A DNA stretch of 64,000 nt, from positions 1,550,001 through 1,614,000 of the forward strand of contig NZ_CP113949.1 of NCBI RefSeq assembly GCF_026810445.1, written 5' to 3'. Source of the DNA: Pseudomonas sp. BSw22131 (lineage in GTDB: Bacteria; Pseudomonadota; Gammaproteobacteria; Pseudomonadales; Pseudomonadaceae). The notes under the pieces were generated by a model. That model saw only the letters and a program-made list of their open reading frames with translations, searched no databases and had not been told where the DNA came from. Positions 39,259 through 48,912 of the stretch are shown piece by piece (the first letter of the stretch is position 1; each line of letters begins with the position of its first letter). The translations under genes and the position numbers were made by a program.

Positions 39259-40481
39259 TCAGTTCACGTCCTGGCACCAGTGCGGATCAAAGCGTCTTTG
39301 GGTGGTCGGGTCGGCGACGAACTCAATGGCCGCCATCATGCCGACGCCGCGCACTTCGCCCACGATCGGCAGGTCGGCAAACGACGCTTGCATACGCTGC
39401 TGCAGGTAGGCTCCGTGGCGCGCGGCCTGGCCGGTGAGGCCTTCCTTCAACGATGTCGAGCACGGCGTTCGCGGCGGCTGCGCCCAGAGGGTGACCCGAA
39501 TACCTGTAACCGTGAGAGAAACTGCCAACGCGGTCAGTGGCCTCTTCCATCACTTTTTACACTTTTTCACTGACCATGCAGGCTGACAGCGGCACGTAGG
39601 CGGAGGTCAGACCCTTGGCCACGGTTATCAGGTCTGGTTCGATGTCATACAGGTACGATCCGAACAGCGCGCCGGTGCGACTGAAGCCGGTGATGACTTC
39701 GTCGGCGATCAGCAGAATGTCGTATTTGCGCAGCACGGCCTGAATGCGTGCCCAGTAGCCGCTCGGTACCGGGATGATGCCGCCAGTACCCAGTACCGGC
39801 TCGGCAATGAAGGCGCCAATGGTTTCAGGGTCTTCGGCAAGAATCATGGCCTCAAGCTCGACCGCTCGGCGCTCGCTGAATTGATCTTCGGTTTCTCCGG
39901 GCACACCGCCCCAGTAAAAGTGCGGTACACCAGTGCGCAGGATGCCGGCAATCGGCAAATCCATGTGATCGTGATAGAAACTGAGGCCGGTCATCGAGCC
40001 CGATACCACTGAGCAACCGTGGTAACCACGCTCCCGGGCGATGATTTTTTCTTTTTCGGCAATCGCGCAGATTGTTGCAGTGCCACACGATCTTGGCTTG
40101 GGTTTCGTTGGCGTCAGAGCCTGACAAGCCATAGAACACTTTGGACATCTTGCCAGGCGCCATTTTCACCAAGCGGTCGGAGAGTGTGGCCAGCACGTCG
40201 GCGGTGTGGGATGCATAGGAATGGTAATACGCCAACTTGTACGCTTGTCGAGCAATGGCCTCGGCCACTTCCGTGCGGCCGTAACCCACGTTGAAGCAGT
40301 AGAGCCCTGCGAAGCCGTCGATGTATTCCCGGACCGTTGAGTCGACAATCCACACGCCTTTGCCACTCTCGACAATCACCGGCGGCCCGCCGGACTCACC
40401 AGAGGCGTAGTCCTTTAAATAAGTAAAAGGGTGCAGGACGCTGTCGCGGTCCATCTCGGCGATCTTGTCAAAATAATTCAC
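39259..40481 (-). pseudogene. Class III aminotransferase pseudogene
   Basis: Intact copies are PLP-dependent omega-aminotransferases. N-terminal part 40481 to about 40070 (SVLHPFTYLKDYASGESGG, then FAGLYCFNVGYGRTEVAEAI) is followed by a frameshift, then GYHGCSVVSGSMTGLSFYHD, LIADEVITGFSRTGALFG and ITVAKGLTSAYVPLSA with the PLP Lys. A 9-base duplication near 39555 (TAAAAAGTG repeated) adds an in-frame stop; another frameshift near 39440 precedes the end, ADLPIVGEVRGVGMMAAIEF. The last part is lost next to the MITE. Not functional. Confidence 0.88.
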
Positions 40482-40841
40482 AGTGTCACTCCTGCAGAGG
40501 CCGGGTGCGGGTAGAGACCGTTGTGAGTGACACCATGTTACGAGGTATTTTGAGCAGCATTACGGCGAAGAAAGACGATACTCCGCCTCTTTACTGCGAA
40601 TTATTGAAATAGGCGCACTTATGATGCCCAGGTGCTCATTGCCGCTCATGAGCACTTATTGCCTCCTGCGCACCTGTGTTTGGAACTGCATCGCGCCTGA
40701 AGTCGTCTACACCCCGTATGCTTCGCCAAGGTGACGAGACTTGGCTGGCCGAGATAAACTGCATCGCTATATTGCTCATGTAATCTGAACCCCCCTCGGC
40801 AGTCCTCAGGGCAGCCGGTCTCTTGTAAACCGGCAGGGCCA
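40482..40841. other. Intergenic region upstream of the bacteriophytochrome
   Basis: 360 bases with no recognisable gene. It should hold the bacteriophytochrome promoter. No heme oxygenase gene (bphO) is present here or elsewhere in the window, so biliverdin must come from another locus. Confidence 0.4.
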
Positions 40842-43382
40842 ATGACTCCTGAAACTCGCGTTAACCTGACCAACTGTGATCGGGAGCAGATTCAAATACC
40901 AGGCAGCATCCAGCCGCATGGCTGCCTGCTGGCCTGCGACGCGTCAGCCGGTGTCGTGCTCCGCCATTCGGCAAACGCACCTGACATGCTGGGCACCAAA
41001 AGCGATTTGAACGGTTCGTCACTGGAGTCGATTTTTGGGGCAGAGTCAGCTCACACTATTCGCAACTCGCTTGCTCGCACCAAGGAGGCATCTCGGTTAG
41101 CGCTGACGTTTGGCCTGAGCCTTCCGTCAGGCAAGCGTTTTGACGTCGCCGCTCATCTGTTCAAGGGCTCAGCCATCATCGAGCTTGAGCCTTGTGGCGC
41201 GAGTGTCGCCGAGCCCATCGAGCTTGCGCGCACGATCATTGCCCAGGTCCGGGAGATCGACCGGACTGACAAACTCTTCCTCGATGCCGTACGCCTTGCC
41301 CGCGCCATGCTTGGCTATGACCGCGTCATGGTTTATCAGTTGGGCGAGGACGGCGCCGGCAAGGTGATTGCTCAGGCCAAGCGCGGCGATCTCGAAAGCT
41401 TCATGGGCCAATATTTTCCCGCGACGGACATCCCCCGGCAGGCGCGTGAACTTTACCTGCGCAATCCGATTCGGATCATCTCGGATGCTCGATTCAAATC
41501 CGTTCCAATCCTTCCAGTGCTGGACATGTCGGGCGAGCCTCTCGACCTGTCCTACGCGCATCTGCGAAGCGTCTCGCCGATCCACTGCGAATACCTGACC
41601 AACATGGGCGTGGGCGCCTCAATGTCGATCTCGATCATTGTCGATGGAACGCTTTGGGGGCTGATCGCCTGCCATCATTACTCGCAACGGACGTTGACCA
41701 TGGGGCAGAGGGTGGCTGCCGAAATGTTCGGTGAGTTCCTCTCGATGCACATCGAGACCCTTCGGGCCAGGAAAAAGCTGGAAGCTGCCGCTCATGCCAG
41801 GCAAGTGCTCGATACGCTGTTGACGGATGCAAACCGCGCAACGGACATTGATGAGTTTCTCATTTCCCGGATCGCTGACTTCCGGGTGTTGATTCCGTGT
41901 GACGGCATCGGAATGTCCCTACGGGGCCGCTGGTCTGTGGAAGGGCTAACGCCGGCTGACGATGCCGTTCCCAGCCTGCTGCGGTTTGTAGAAGGGGTTG
42001 CTGAAGGCCGGACCTGGGCCTCCAACCGGCTTTCAATGGCGCATCCGCTGGCACGGGAATACGCCGCAGACGTGTCAGGCGTTCTGGTAATTCCCATGTC
42101 TCAGCATCCGAAGGATTACCTCCTGCTGTTCCGTAAGGAGGTGGTGGAAACCCTCAACTGGGCCGGTGACCCTAACAAGACCTATGGCACCGGTTCACCT
42201 GACGAGCGGCTGACCCCGCGCAAGAGTTTTGCGGTCTGGAAAGAGACCGTTCATCAGCAGTCATTGCCTTGGACCGAGCAGGATCGCCAGTTCGGCGAGG
42301 CCATCCGCACTTCTATTGTGGAGGTCGTTCTCCATAACAGTGAGCTTCTTGCCGACGAGCGCTCAAAAACGGATGTCCGCCTTCGGATGCTCAATGAAGA
42401 GCTTAACCATCGGGTGAAGAATATTCTGGCGCTTATCGGGGCGCTCGTCGGTCACCCCACGGCCGAAGGTCAGACGCTCAATGCCTACGTGACCACGCTC
42501 AAGGGCCGAATTCAGGCTTTATCGCTGGCCCATGATCAGGTCGTACGCGGTGACGGCGGTGGCAGTCTCTCGGCGCTACTCGATGCCGAGCTTTCGCCTT
42601 ACCGTACGTCAGCTGATGCCATTGTTTTAAACGGCCCGCATATCGTTCTCGATGCCCGTGCTTATTCTGTGATGGCGCTGGTTCTCCATGAATTAGCGAC
42701 GAACGCCGCAAAGTACGGCGCACTTTCCCGAGCGGTCGGCAGGCTTAATGTCAACTGGACGATTGATGAAGGCGGTGCTTGCGACATCGCGTGGATTGAG
42801 CGGCAGGGGCCGCGGGTCAGTCCTCCTGGCCGTCGCGGCTTCGGCTCTGTACTGATCGACCGCAGTATTCCCTTTGACCTGGGCGGAACCAGCACCGTTG
42901 AGTACGTCCCGGAAGGTCTTCAGGGTTACTTCAGAATTCCGGCGAAGCACCTCACTCTGGCGCTAACCGCAGAGAGTGCTTCCGTTGTTTTGACGCCCGT
43001 CCATCTTGACGGAGAGTTCACGGATCTGGCCAATGCCTGCGTCCTGATACTCGAAGACCAGTTGGTGATTGCAGTCGGTCTCGAACAAATACTGTCCACC
43101 GCAGGGGTCAAGGAAGTGATCACCGCCAGCTCCGAAAGCGAAGCGATGATGCTACTGGGTCGTCGCAAACCGGATCTGGCGATATTGGATATCAACCTGG
43201 GCACTGGGACTTCCCTCGACGTTGCCGAAGAGCTGATGAAGCTCAAGATTCCCTTTCTGTTTGCAACCGGCTATGGCGACAGTATCGTCATGCCCGTTCA
43301 TCTAAAGGGCACCCCCATCGTTCGAAAGCCCTACGACAGCACGTCGATTCTGGTGAGTCTAAGGAGCTTGATTCAGTCGTAG
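40842..43382 (+). CDS. Bacteriophytochrome HWE histidine kinase with fused receiver
   Basis: 846 residues. PAS domain with biliverdin-attaching Cys at residue 12 (NLTNCDREQIQIPGSIQPHG). GAF domain with YFPATDIPRQARELYL around residue 195, PHY domain with the PRKSFAVWKE tongue at about residue 463. An HWE-type kinase follows, with phosphoacceptor His at about 523 in LNEELNHRVKNILAL. A C-terminal receiver (ACVLILEDQLVIAVGL, phospho-Asp in LAILDINLG at about 783) ends the protein. This architecture matches the second bacteriophytochrome of P. syringae. It senses red/far-red light. Convergent with the NADAR gene. Confidence 0.93.
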   Translation: MTPETRVNLTNCDREQIQIPGSIQPHGCLLACDASAGVVLRHSANAPDMLGTKSDLNGSSLESIFGAESAHTIRNSLARTKEASRLALTFGLSLPSGKRFDVAAHLFKGSAIIELEPCGASVAEPIELARTIIAQVREIDRTDKLFLDAVRLARAMLGYDRVMVYQLGEDGAGKVIAQAKRGDLESFMGQYFPATDIPRQARELYLRNPIRIISDARFKSVPILPVLDMSGEPLDLSYAHLRSVSPIHCEYLTNMGVGASMSISIIVDGTLWGLIACHHYSQRTLTMGQRVAAEMFGEFLSMHIETLRARKKLEAAAHARQVLDTLLTDANRATDIDEFLISRIADFRVLIPCDGIGMSLRGRWSVEGLTPADDAVPSLLRFVEGVAEGRTWASNRLSMAHPLAREYAADVSGVLVIPMSQHPKDYLLLFRKEVVETLNWAGDPNKTYGTGSPDERLTPRKSFAVWKETVHQQSLPWTEQDRQFGEAIRTSIVEVVLHNSELLADERSKTDVRLRMLNEELNHRVKNILALIGALVGHPTAEGQTLNAYVTTLKGRIQALSLAHDQVVRGDGGGSLSALLDAELSPYRTSADAIVLNGPHIVLDARAYSVMALVLHELATNAAKYGALSRAVGRLNVNWTIDEGGACDIAWIERQGPRVSPPGRRGFGSVLIDRSIPFDLGGTSTVEYVPEGLQGYFRIPAKHLTLALTAESASVVLTPVHLDGEFTDLANACVLILEDQLVIAVGLEQILSTAGVKEVITASSESEAMMLLGRRKPDLAILDINLGTGTSLDVAEELMKLKIPFLFATGYGDSIVMPVHLKGTPIVRKPYDSTSILVSLRSLIQS

Positions 43383-43488
43383 GTTTTCAGCGATGCCGAT
43401 TACCTACAGCGCTGACACCGATCCTGTTCGACACAATTGATGCGGTGCTGGCGGGTAGCGAAGTCGAAACTGGAAAATTGAACCTGAT

Positions 43489-43986
43489 TCAGTTCGACGA
43501 TCTGTCATTCATCAATCTTTCGCGAACTTGCATAAGTGCGTTTCCTAGTAGATTTTTTCCTCTCCACTTCCGAGGATCAAATATGCGCGGGTCGCTTCCC
43601 GAAAGGCCTACACCCCAAATCCGGTCGTATGGACTTGCCTCGACCAGCGTCGATTTGCGGGTCGCCAATAATACCCGGCGCAGGCGCAAGTCCTGTGAGA
43701 ACTTGGCGTAGCAGCCCGTCACAACAATCTCGCTTCTGCACTGAAGCCAGACTTCATCTTTGAAACCGACAACACCTCGGCCCAAGGCTTTTTGTGCCTT
43801 GGGGTTGGAAGTGTTCATGATTTTGGCTGCGGTGATAGGGTTACCGAAGAGTACGGCTTTGCGGTACATCATGAACTGCTCAACGCAGTTGAATCGAATG
43901 CCTTCTACCTCGAAGGCTGAGATATACCAGTTCGAAAACTCATCCTTTTCGGAAAAGAAAAGCGTCATGTTCTTTTTGGAGAGCAT
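43489..43986 (-). CDS. NADAR-domain protein (YbiA-like)
   Basis: 165 residues from ATG 43986, which has the ribosome site AGGAGT seven bases upstream; an in-frame ATG at 44013 is possible but less well placed. NADAR features: FFSEKDEFSNWYISAFEVEG, then VEQFMMYRKAVLFGN, NPKAQKALGRGV, and ENLLGNALMQVRE-like end (here KNLLGNALMQVRERL). The superfamily includes YbiA, which removes toxic riboflavin intermediates, and ADP-ribosyl removing enzymes in phages and hosts. It is not possible to choose between these from sequence alone. Confidence 0.85.
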   Translation of the reverse strand: MLSKKNMTLFFSEKDEFSNWYISAFEVEGIRFNCVEQFMMYRKAVLFGNPITAAKIMNTSNPKAQKALGRGVVGFKDEVWLQCRSEIVVTGCYAKFSQDLRLRRVLLATRKSTLVEASPYDRIWGVGLSGSDPRIFDPRKWRGKNLLGNALMQVRERLMNDRSSN

Positions 43987-44085
43987 TGTTACTCCTGCAC
44001 GGTTCACGCTCATTGTCTTGATAAACGGTTCCCGGTAGGTCGACCGAAGATGGGTGGCGCTTCAAGAGATGATTTCCTCGGATGA

Positions 44086-45130
44086 CTACGGGGCATTGAA
44101 CTCACGATATCCCACAATGCTCGGGAGATAATCGATGCGGCCCAGCTGGCACAGGCGCTGAGAGATCTCGCTGATCCATTCCAGTTCTGAGTAGATGCCG
44201 ACCCAGCTGCGGGTGGATGGATAGAGGTTGGGGCGGTCGTCGAACGTCTGGATCAGTAGCTTGTTGAAGGCGTCAGTGCCGAAGCCCGGATTGCATGCTT
44301 TTTGTATCGCGAGACGCTCAATGATGTGTTGCTGATGGTCCGGACACAGCCCCATATCCTGGGTGTTGACGGAGGTGATGACGATGAATGCCGGCGGAGT
44401 ATTTTCAGCTATCGCAGCCTGCAGGCGGTCATGACCGTGCGACTAGCACGTAAGACGACAGTCCGGAGATGCGCCAAAGCAAAATCGGCGGCAGGCTGCC
44501 GTCACGGGCTTTCTTGCGCCACCACTTCAACCGACCGGATAACGGATCAACCGCGCGAAGCGTTATCAGAGTGTCATTCCAGTCATGCCATTTGACGGGC
44601 TGCGGGATACCGCTTTGCAAGATGTCTTCACCATAAAGTGACCACCTGGGGAAGCGAACATCGTCTCGCTTGCCGCCGCTGAAGTGCCACGCGGCAGGAC
44701 CACGTTCTGCCTCGCCCCTCGACCTGATTGCGGCTGGCAACATCCCCTGTGCCAGCCAATGCCCTGGGCACAGGAAGCTGGAAGCGCTCTCACCCAATCG
44801 CGACACAAAGAAGCGGCTCCAAGCCTTGATTCTTTCAACCGGAGCCAGCGAAGCATGCCGCTCTACTTCAGCCGAGCGAATCATAGGGATGACGCTCATA
44901 TCCATGCTCGCGCTCAGGCAGTTTCGCACCACCCAGGCACCGTCGTACCCGTGCTCCGAAGTTGCCCAGAAGAGTGGCAGATCGTTAAGCATAAGCTTCA
45001 TTCGGCCGTTGTTGCCGGTCAGCAGGTGCAAGGGCGGTCGTCGAGTAGAGGAGGACGCGACCGTTAAGTCGAGTCCTTCCCAATGACCCAGGCTGTCTTC
45101 AATATCGTGCCAGTAGATTGTTGTGGTCAT
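44086..45130 (-). pseudogene. Unrecognised gene with one frameshift; ParB-like motif
   Basis: Two frames, 45130-44429 and the one ending 44086, join cleanly if one base is removed near 44435, giving about 347 residues. The product is not recognised. The N-terminal part has MTTTIYWHDIEDSLGHWEGL; the central part has WSLYGEDILQSGIPQPVKWH; across the junction the string SSYVLV-HGHDRLQAAIAENT resembles the ParB/sulfiredoxin nucleotide-binding loop (y-lv-GhhRl-Aa). The C-terminal part is SWVGIYSELEWISEISQRL. It could be a single recent frameshift or a sequencing error. It is followed, in the opposite order of transcription, by a DUF2628 gene that is upstream of it. Confidence 0.6.
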
Positions 45131-45164
45131 TTATACGACACCCGTTTTAATCAAAGCTTACGTG

Positions 45165-45593
45165 TTACAGGGTTCTTTTGAACGGGTTCCAGCCGTTGTA
45201 GCCTTTGACCTCTTTCAGGTAATAAGCGTAGTTGGTGGTGCTTCCATAACAGAGGGAAACTACGGAGATAAATTGAGTTGTGAGCGATCGCGGTGGCGGG
45301 AGGTTAAGCCCTATCAAAACAAGTAACAGCAGGATAAAAGCAATTATTGACATGGCGATCAGTGTCAGATTGATCCTCCACATCCCCAGCACGGTCATAT
45401 GGATAGCGCCGAAGAAAAGGCTGGTGAAATTAATGCTCATGCCTATTTTTTTAGTGAACGGCAGCGCTTTGGCAGCGGCTTTTTGCTCTTTGCGGTCAAG
45501 CTGTTCAAGGCTTGCGAAGAAATCGAATCGTTCCTGCCATTTATCGCTGTAGGTGCGGGTGGATTGCTGCTGCTCTGTTTCTGTGGTGTTCAC
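45165..45593 (-). CDS. DUF2628 membrane protein
   Basis: 142 residues from a GTG start. The N-terminal soluble part YSDKWQERFDFFASLEQLDR and ALPFTKKIGMSINFTSLFFG match the DUF2628 pattern, followed by two or three membrane helices (FFGAIHMTVLGMWRINLTLI, then IAFILLLLVLIGL) and a short tail ending NGWNPFKRTL. Function unknown. It lies 35 bases before the frameshifted gene on the same strand, so the two probably form an operon. Confidence 0.7.
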   Translation of the reverse strand: MNTTETEQQQSTRTYSDKWQERFDFFASLEQLDRKEQKAAAKALPFTKKIGMSINFTSLFFGAIHMTVLGMWRINLTLIAMSIIAFILLLLVLIGLNLPPPRSLTTQFISVVSLCYGSTTNYAYYLKEVKGYNGWNPFKRTL

Positions 45594-45873
45594 ATTGATC
45601 TCGCGTGGCAGGTATTGAATATGAGCAACGTGTTATTCGAAAAAGCATCGTCAGATACTTCAGAAAACACTTCGTTACAAGGCGGGCGAGTATGTAGGAG
45701 TGTGGGGCGATAGTTGTTGCGCGGGTGCTGTCCAGCCTCGTAGGGCAAATCCGATTGTTCGGTAAGAGAGCGGCCGGATAACAAAAGCGCCTGGCGCGTT
45801 CAGGCAGTTTTTTCTGGCTGACGTCAGGTGTAAACTTCGCGCTCGCGCGCAGGCGCACTCAGGTCCAGCGAAC

Positions 45874-46932
45874 ATGACACAGATTTCAGAACGCTTTCTG
45901 GTTCAGGCTCATCTCGATGCCAAACAACCCAAACCACTGACTCCCGACGAGGAGGCGCATTACCGCCGCGCCATCGCGGATGAGCTCAAAGCGCAGGATG
46001 CTGTGCTTGTGGCTCACTATTATTGTGATCCGGTGATTCAGGCATTGGCTGAAGAGACCGGCGGTTGTGTGTCCGACTCGCTTGAGATGGCGCGCTTCGG
46101 CAGGGACCACTCTGCCAGCACCGTATTGGTCGCGGGCGTGCGCTTCATGGGCGAAACCGCGAAAATTCTCACCCCCGAAAAACGCATTCTGATGCCCACG
46201 CTCGAAGCCACGTGCTCGCTCGATCTGGGCTGCGGCGTCGATGAGTTTTCAGCATTCTGTGATCAGCACCCCGAGCGTACCGTTGTGGTGTATGCCAACA
46301 CTTCGGCAGCGGTGAAGGCGCGTGCCGACTGGGTGGTGACGTCCAGCTGTGCACTGGAAATCGTCGAGAGCCTGATGGACAATGGTGAGAAAATCATCTG
46401 GGCACCCGACAAGCACCTGGGGCGTTACATCCAGCGCGAAACCGGTGCGGACATGCTGCTATGGGACGGTGCGTGCATCGTTCATGAAGAGTTCAAATCC
46501 AGGCAACTCGAAGACATGAAAGCGCTGTACCCGGACGCCGCGATTCTGGTGCACCCGGAGTCGCCTGAGTCGGTGATCGACCTGGCCGACGCGGTGGGGT
46601 CCACCAGCCAGTTGATTGCCGCAGCGCAAAGACTGCCCAACACAACGTTCATCGTCGCAACGGATCGCGGCATTTTCTACAAAATGCAGCAGTTGTGTCC
46701 GGACAAGGTGTTCATCGAGGCGCCTACGGCGGGCAACGGTGCGGCCTGCCGCAGTTGCGCGCATTGCCCATGGATGGCGATGAATACGCTGGAGCGTACG
46801 CTGGAGTGTCTGCGCAAAGGCACCAACGAGATATTCGTTGATCCAGCAATCATACCCCGCGCAGTCAGGCCGCTGCAGCGCATGCTGGATTTCACCCAGG
46901 CTGCGCGGTTGAGGCTCGCAGGGAATGCTTGA
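45874..46932 (+). CDS. nadA: Quinolinate synthase NadA
   Basis: 352 residues. Iron-sulfur enzyme making quinolinate from iminoaspartate and dihydroxyacetone phosphate for NAD. Features: [20 protein letters not shown], cluster cysteines in [17 protein letters not shown] and [14 protein letters not shown]. Marks the right-hand return to core genome after the tRNA-Lys accessory region. Start ATG 45874. Confidence 0.97.
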   Translation: MTQISERFLVQAHLDAKQPKPLTPDEEAHYRRAIADELKAQDAVLVAHYYCDPVIQALAEETGGCVSDSLEMARFGRDHSASTVLVAGVRFMGETAKILTPEKRILMPTLEATCSLDLGCGVDEFSAFCDQHPERTVVVYANTSAAVKARADWVVTSSCALEIVESLMDNGEKIIWAPDKHLGRYIQRETGADMLLWDGACIVHEEFKSRQLEDMKALYPDAAILVHPESPESVIDLADAVGSTSQLIAAAQRLPNTTFIVATDRGIFYKMQQLCPDKVFIEAPTAGNGAACRSCAHCPWMAMNTLERTLECLRKGTNEIFVDPAIIPRAVRPLQRMLDFTQAARLRLAGNA

Positions 46933-46952
46933 GGGGCAGCTGTAAGCTTTTT

Positions 46953-46997
46953 AGCTACAAGCTACAAGCTACAAGCTACAAGCTACAAGCTACAAGC
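46953..46997. repeat. Tandem repeat (AGCTACA)6
   Basis: Six perfect copies of AGCTACA and a partial seventh (AGC) in the short space between convergent nadA and the M48 peptidase gene. Further degenerate units of GGCTTGA follow to about 47035. Likely variable by slippage. Confidence 0.9.
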
Positions 46998-47046
46998 GTG
47001 AGGCTGAACGCTAACTTGGCTTGAGGCTTGAGGCTTAAAGCTGCTG

Positions 47047-48480
47047 CTAATTCATCATCTCTTTCACCGCCCGCTCCTGAGCGATGATTTCCTGCTGTCG
47101 TGCATCGATACGTGAAGCCAGCTGGAAGTTATTGTTTGCGCGGCGTTTGGCAAACTCCAGTTGCTGAATGGCCTGCTTGAAGTCCCCCACCAGAGCGAAG
47201 TATTCGGCGCGGGCCTGATGCAGACCGATGGTGTCGCCGGCCAAACCGCGTGTTTCGGCAACCATGTACCAGACGTCCGGGTCTTCTGGACGGCTTTTCA
47301 GAATTTTCTCCAGCACTTTTCCAGCTTCCGGTGCTCGGTTCTGTTTCAGCAGCACGTCCACGCGTTCCTGATTGAGCGGGTAGTTGTCTGGAAACATCGA
47401 CAACATGCGCTCAACGCGCTGTTGCGCATCGGGCAAACGGTTATTGGTGATGTCCAGCTCGATCTGCGCCAGATTGTAGGTAATGTCTGTCGGGGCTTTG
47501 TCCAGCAACGGCTTGAGGCCTTCACGTGCTTCGTTCAGTTGGCCGGCCTTGATTTGCGCCAATGCCAGTCCGTAGCGAGCTGCATCGGATTTCGGGTTTT
47601 CTGTCAGTTGGGCGCGGAAACGTTTGGCGGCCATGCCGGGCGTCTCTTCATAGAACAGCGCCACGCGAGCTCGCATGAGTTGATATTGCAGGCTGTCTTC
47701 CTTGCCTCCCGGTTTGGCCTGCTCGGCGCGGTTGCGGGTGTCGGCAATTCGCGATTCAGTAACGGGGTGACTCATCAGGAATTCGGGCGGTTTGGCGTCA
47801 TAGCGATACTGACGCGCGAGGCGCTCGAACATCGTGGGCATGTTGCGCGGGTCGTAGCCGGCTTTTTCAAGATTGAGAATGCCGATGCGATCTGCTTCCG
47901 ATTCATTCTGGCGAGAGAAACGCGCCTGCTCTTGAATCGCCGCTGCCTGAGTACCCGCGATGGTGGCGATCCCCGCGTCCCCGGCCCCAGCAACCGCCAT
48001 GACGATGCCAGCGAGCATAGCGGCCATCACCGGCACCTGCATGCGCTGCTGCGCCTGGACGCCACGGGCGAAGTGTCGTTGTGACAAGTGAGCCAGCTCG
48101 TGCGCCAGGACCGCTGCGTATTCACCTTCGGTTTCGGCGTGCAGGAACAAGCCACCGTTGACACCAATGATCCCGCCGGGCGCTGCAAAAGCGTTGATCT
48201 CAGGCGTGTTGATCAGAATGAATTCAAGACGATGGTCCTGAACCTGGCTGGTTTCGGCGAGGCGGTAGACCGTGGTTTCGACGTAATCCTTCAGCTGCGG
48301 GTCGTTCAGTTGGGCAACCTGGGAGCGCAACAAGCTCAACCAGGCCCGTCCCAGATCGTGTTCTTGTTGCGGCGAGACGATGGCAGAGCTGGCGTCTCCG
48401 AGTGACGGCAAGTCATCGGCCGAACTCGGCATGGCGAGCAAGCATGCAATCGTCAGCAGGGTGGGGCGCAAAAAATTCAT
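47047..48480 (-). CDS. Periplasmic M48 metalloprotease with TPR repeats (BepA-like)
   Basis: 477 residues from ATG 48480 (MNFLRPTLLTIACLLAMPSSA signal peptide); the open frame extends to 49281 but that part is antisense to tusA-like and permease genes. HExxH zinc site LAHELAHLSQRHFARG at about residue 130, third ligand region QNESEADRIGI. C-terminal half is TPR. E. coli BepA (YfgC) assists or degrades the LptD assembly intermediate at the BAM complex; the same job is expected. Convergent with nadA. Confidence 0.92.
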   Translation of the reverse strand: MNFLRPTLLTIACLLAMPSSADDLPSLGDASSAIVSPQQEHDLGRAWLSLLRSQVAQLNDPQLKDYVETTVYRLAETSQVQDHRLEFILINTPEINAFAAPGGIIGVNGGLFLHAETEGEYAAVLAHELAHLSQRHFARGVQAQQRMQVPVMAAMLAGIVMAVAGAGDAGIATIAGTQAAAIQEQARFSRQNESEADRIGILNLEKAGYDPRNMPTMFERLARQYRYDAKPPEFLMSHPVTESRIADTRNRAEQAKPGGKEDSLQYQLMRARVALFYEETPGMAAKRFRAQLTENPKSDAARYGLALAQIKAGQLNEAREGLKPLLDKAPTDITYNLAQIELDITNNRLPDAQQRVERMLSMFPDNYPLNQERVDVLLKQNRAPEAGKVLEKILKSRPEDPDVWYMVAETRGLAGDTIGLHQARAEYFALVGDFKQAIQQLEFAKRRANNNFQLASRIDARQQEIIAQERAVKEMMN

Positions 48481-48630
48481 GCACGAAACTCTGAGGCAGA
48501 AAGACCTTACTGTAGCTGGCTCAATGGCTTGCTGACCAGAGTGGGGTATTCTGGCGCTCCTGTGGGAATGTTCCGGCCTGTTTTGTGGGCCTTTTTTATG
48601 CAATTGAATGTGTCTGCCCGGAGAGAAACG

Positions 48631-48882
48631 ATGTCTGACGCTGTAGTGCGCCCCGAGACCTGCGATGCCGAACTCGATGCCAGTGGTCTTAACTGCCCGC
48701 TGCCGCTGCTCAAGGCCAAAATGGAACTCAATCGACTGAGCGTCGGGGGGGTTCTTAAAGTGACCGCTACCGATGCTGGCTCCCAACGCGACTTCAGAAC
48801 CTTCGCCAAACTGTCTGGCCATGCGTTGCTGCATGAGGAGGCGGTTGAAGGCGTTTATCGCTATTGGCTGCGCAAAGCCTGA
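48631..48882 (+). CDS. TusA-family sulfurtransferase
   Basis: 83 residues from ATG 48631 with GGAGA upstream; an earlier in-frame start at 48529 lies in the promoter area. The CPxP-type motif is LDASGLNCPLPLLKAKMELN with the persulfide-carrying Cys. P. aeruginosa PA1006 at the same place is a TusA-like protein needed for molybdenum homeostasis and nitrate respiration. Divergent from the M48 peptidase. Confidence 0.92.
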   Translation: MSDAVVRPETCDAELDASGLNCPLPLLKAKMELNRLSVGGVLKVTATDAGSQRDFRTFAKLSGHALLHEEAVEGVYRYWLRKA

Positions 48883-48912
48883 TTTTGCTACCTCCCGCCC
48901 AAAGGATTTTTG

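Noticed and set aside
45600..45873. Second tRNA-Lys attachment repeat near nadA
   Set aside because: No copy of the tRNA-Lys 3' end longer than a few bases could be found.
46953..47035. Possible CRISPR array
   Set aside because: Units are 7 bases, contiguous and without spacers.
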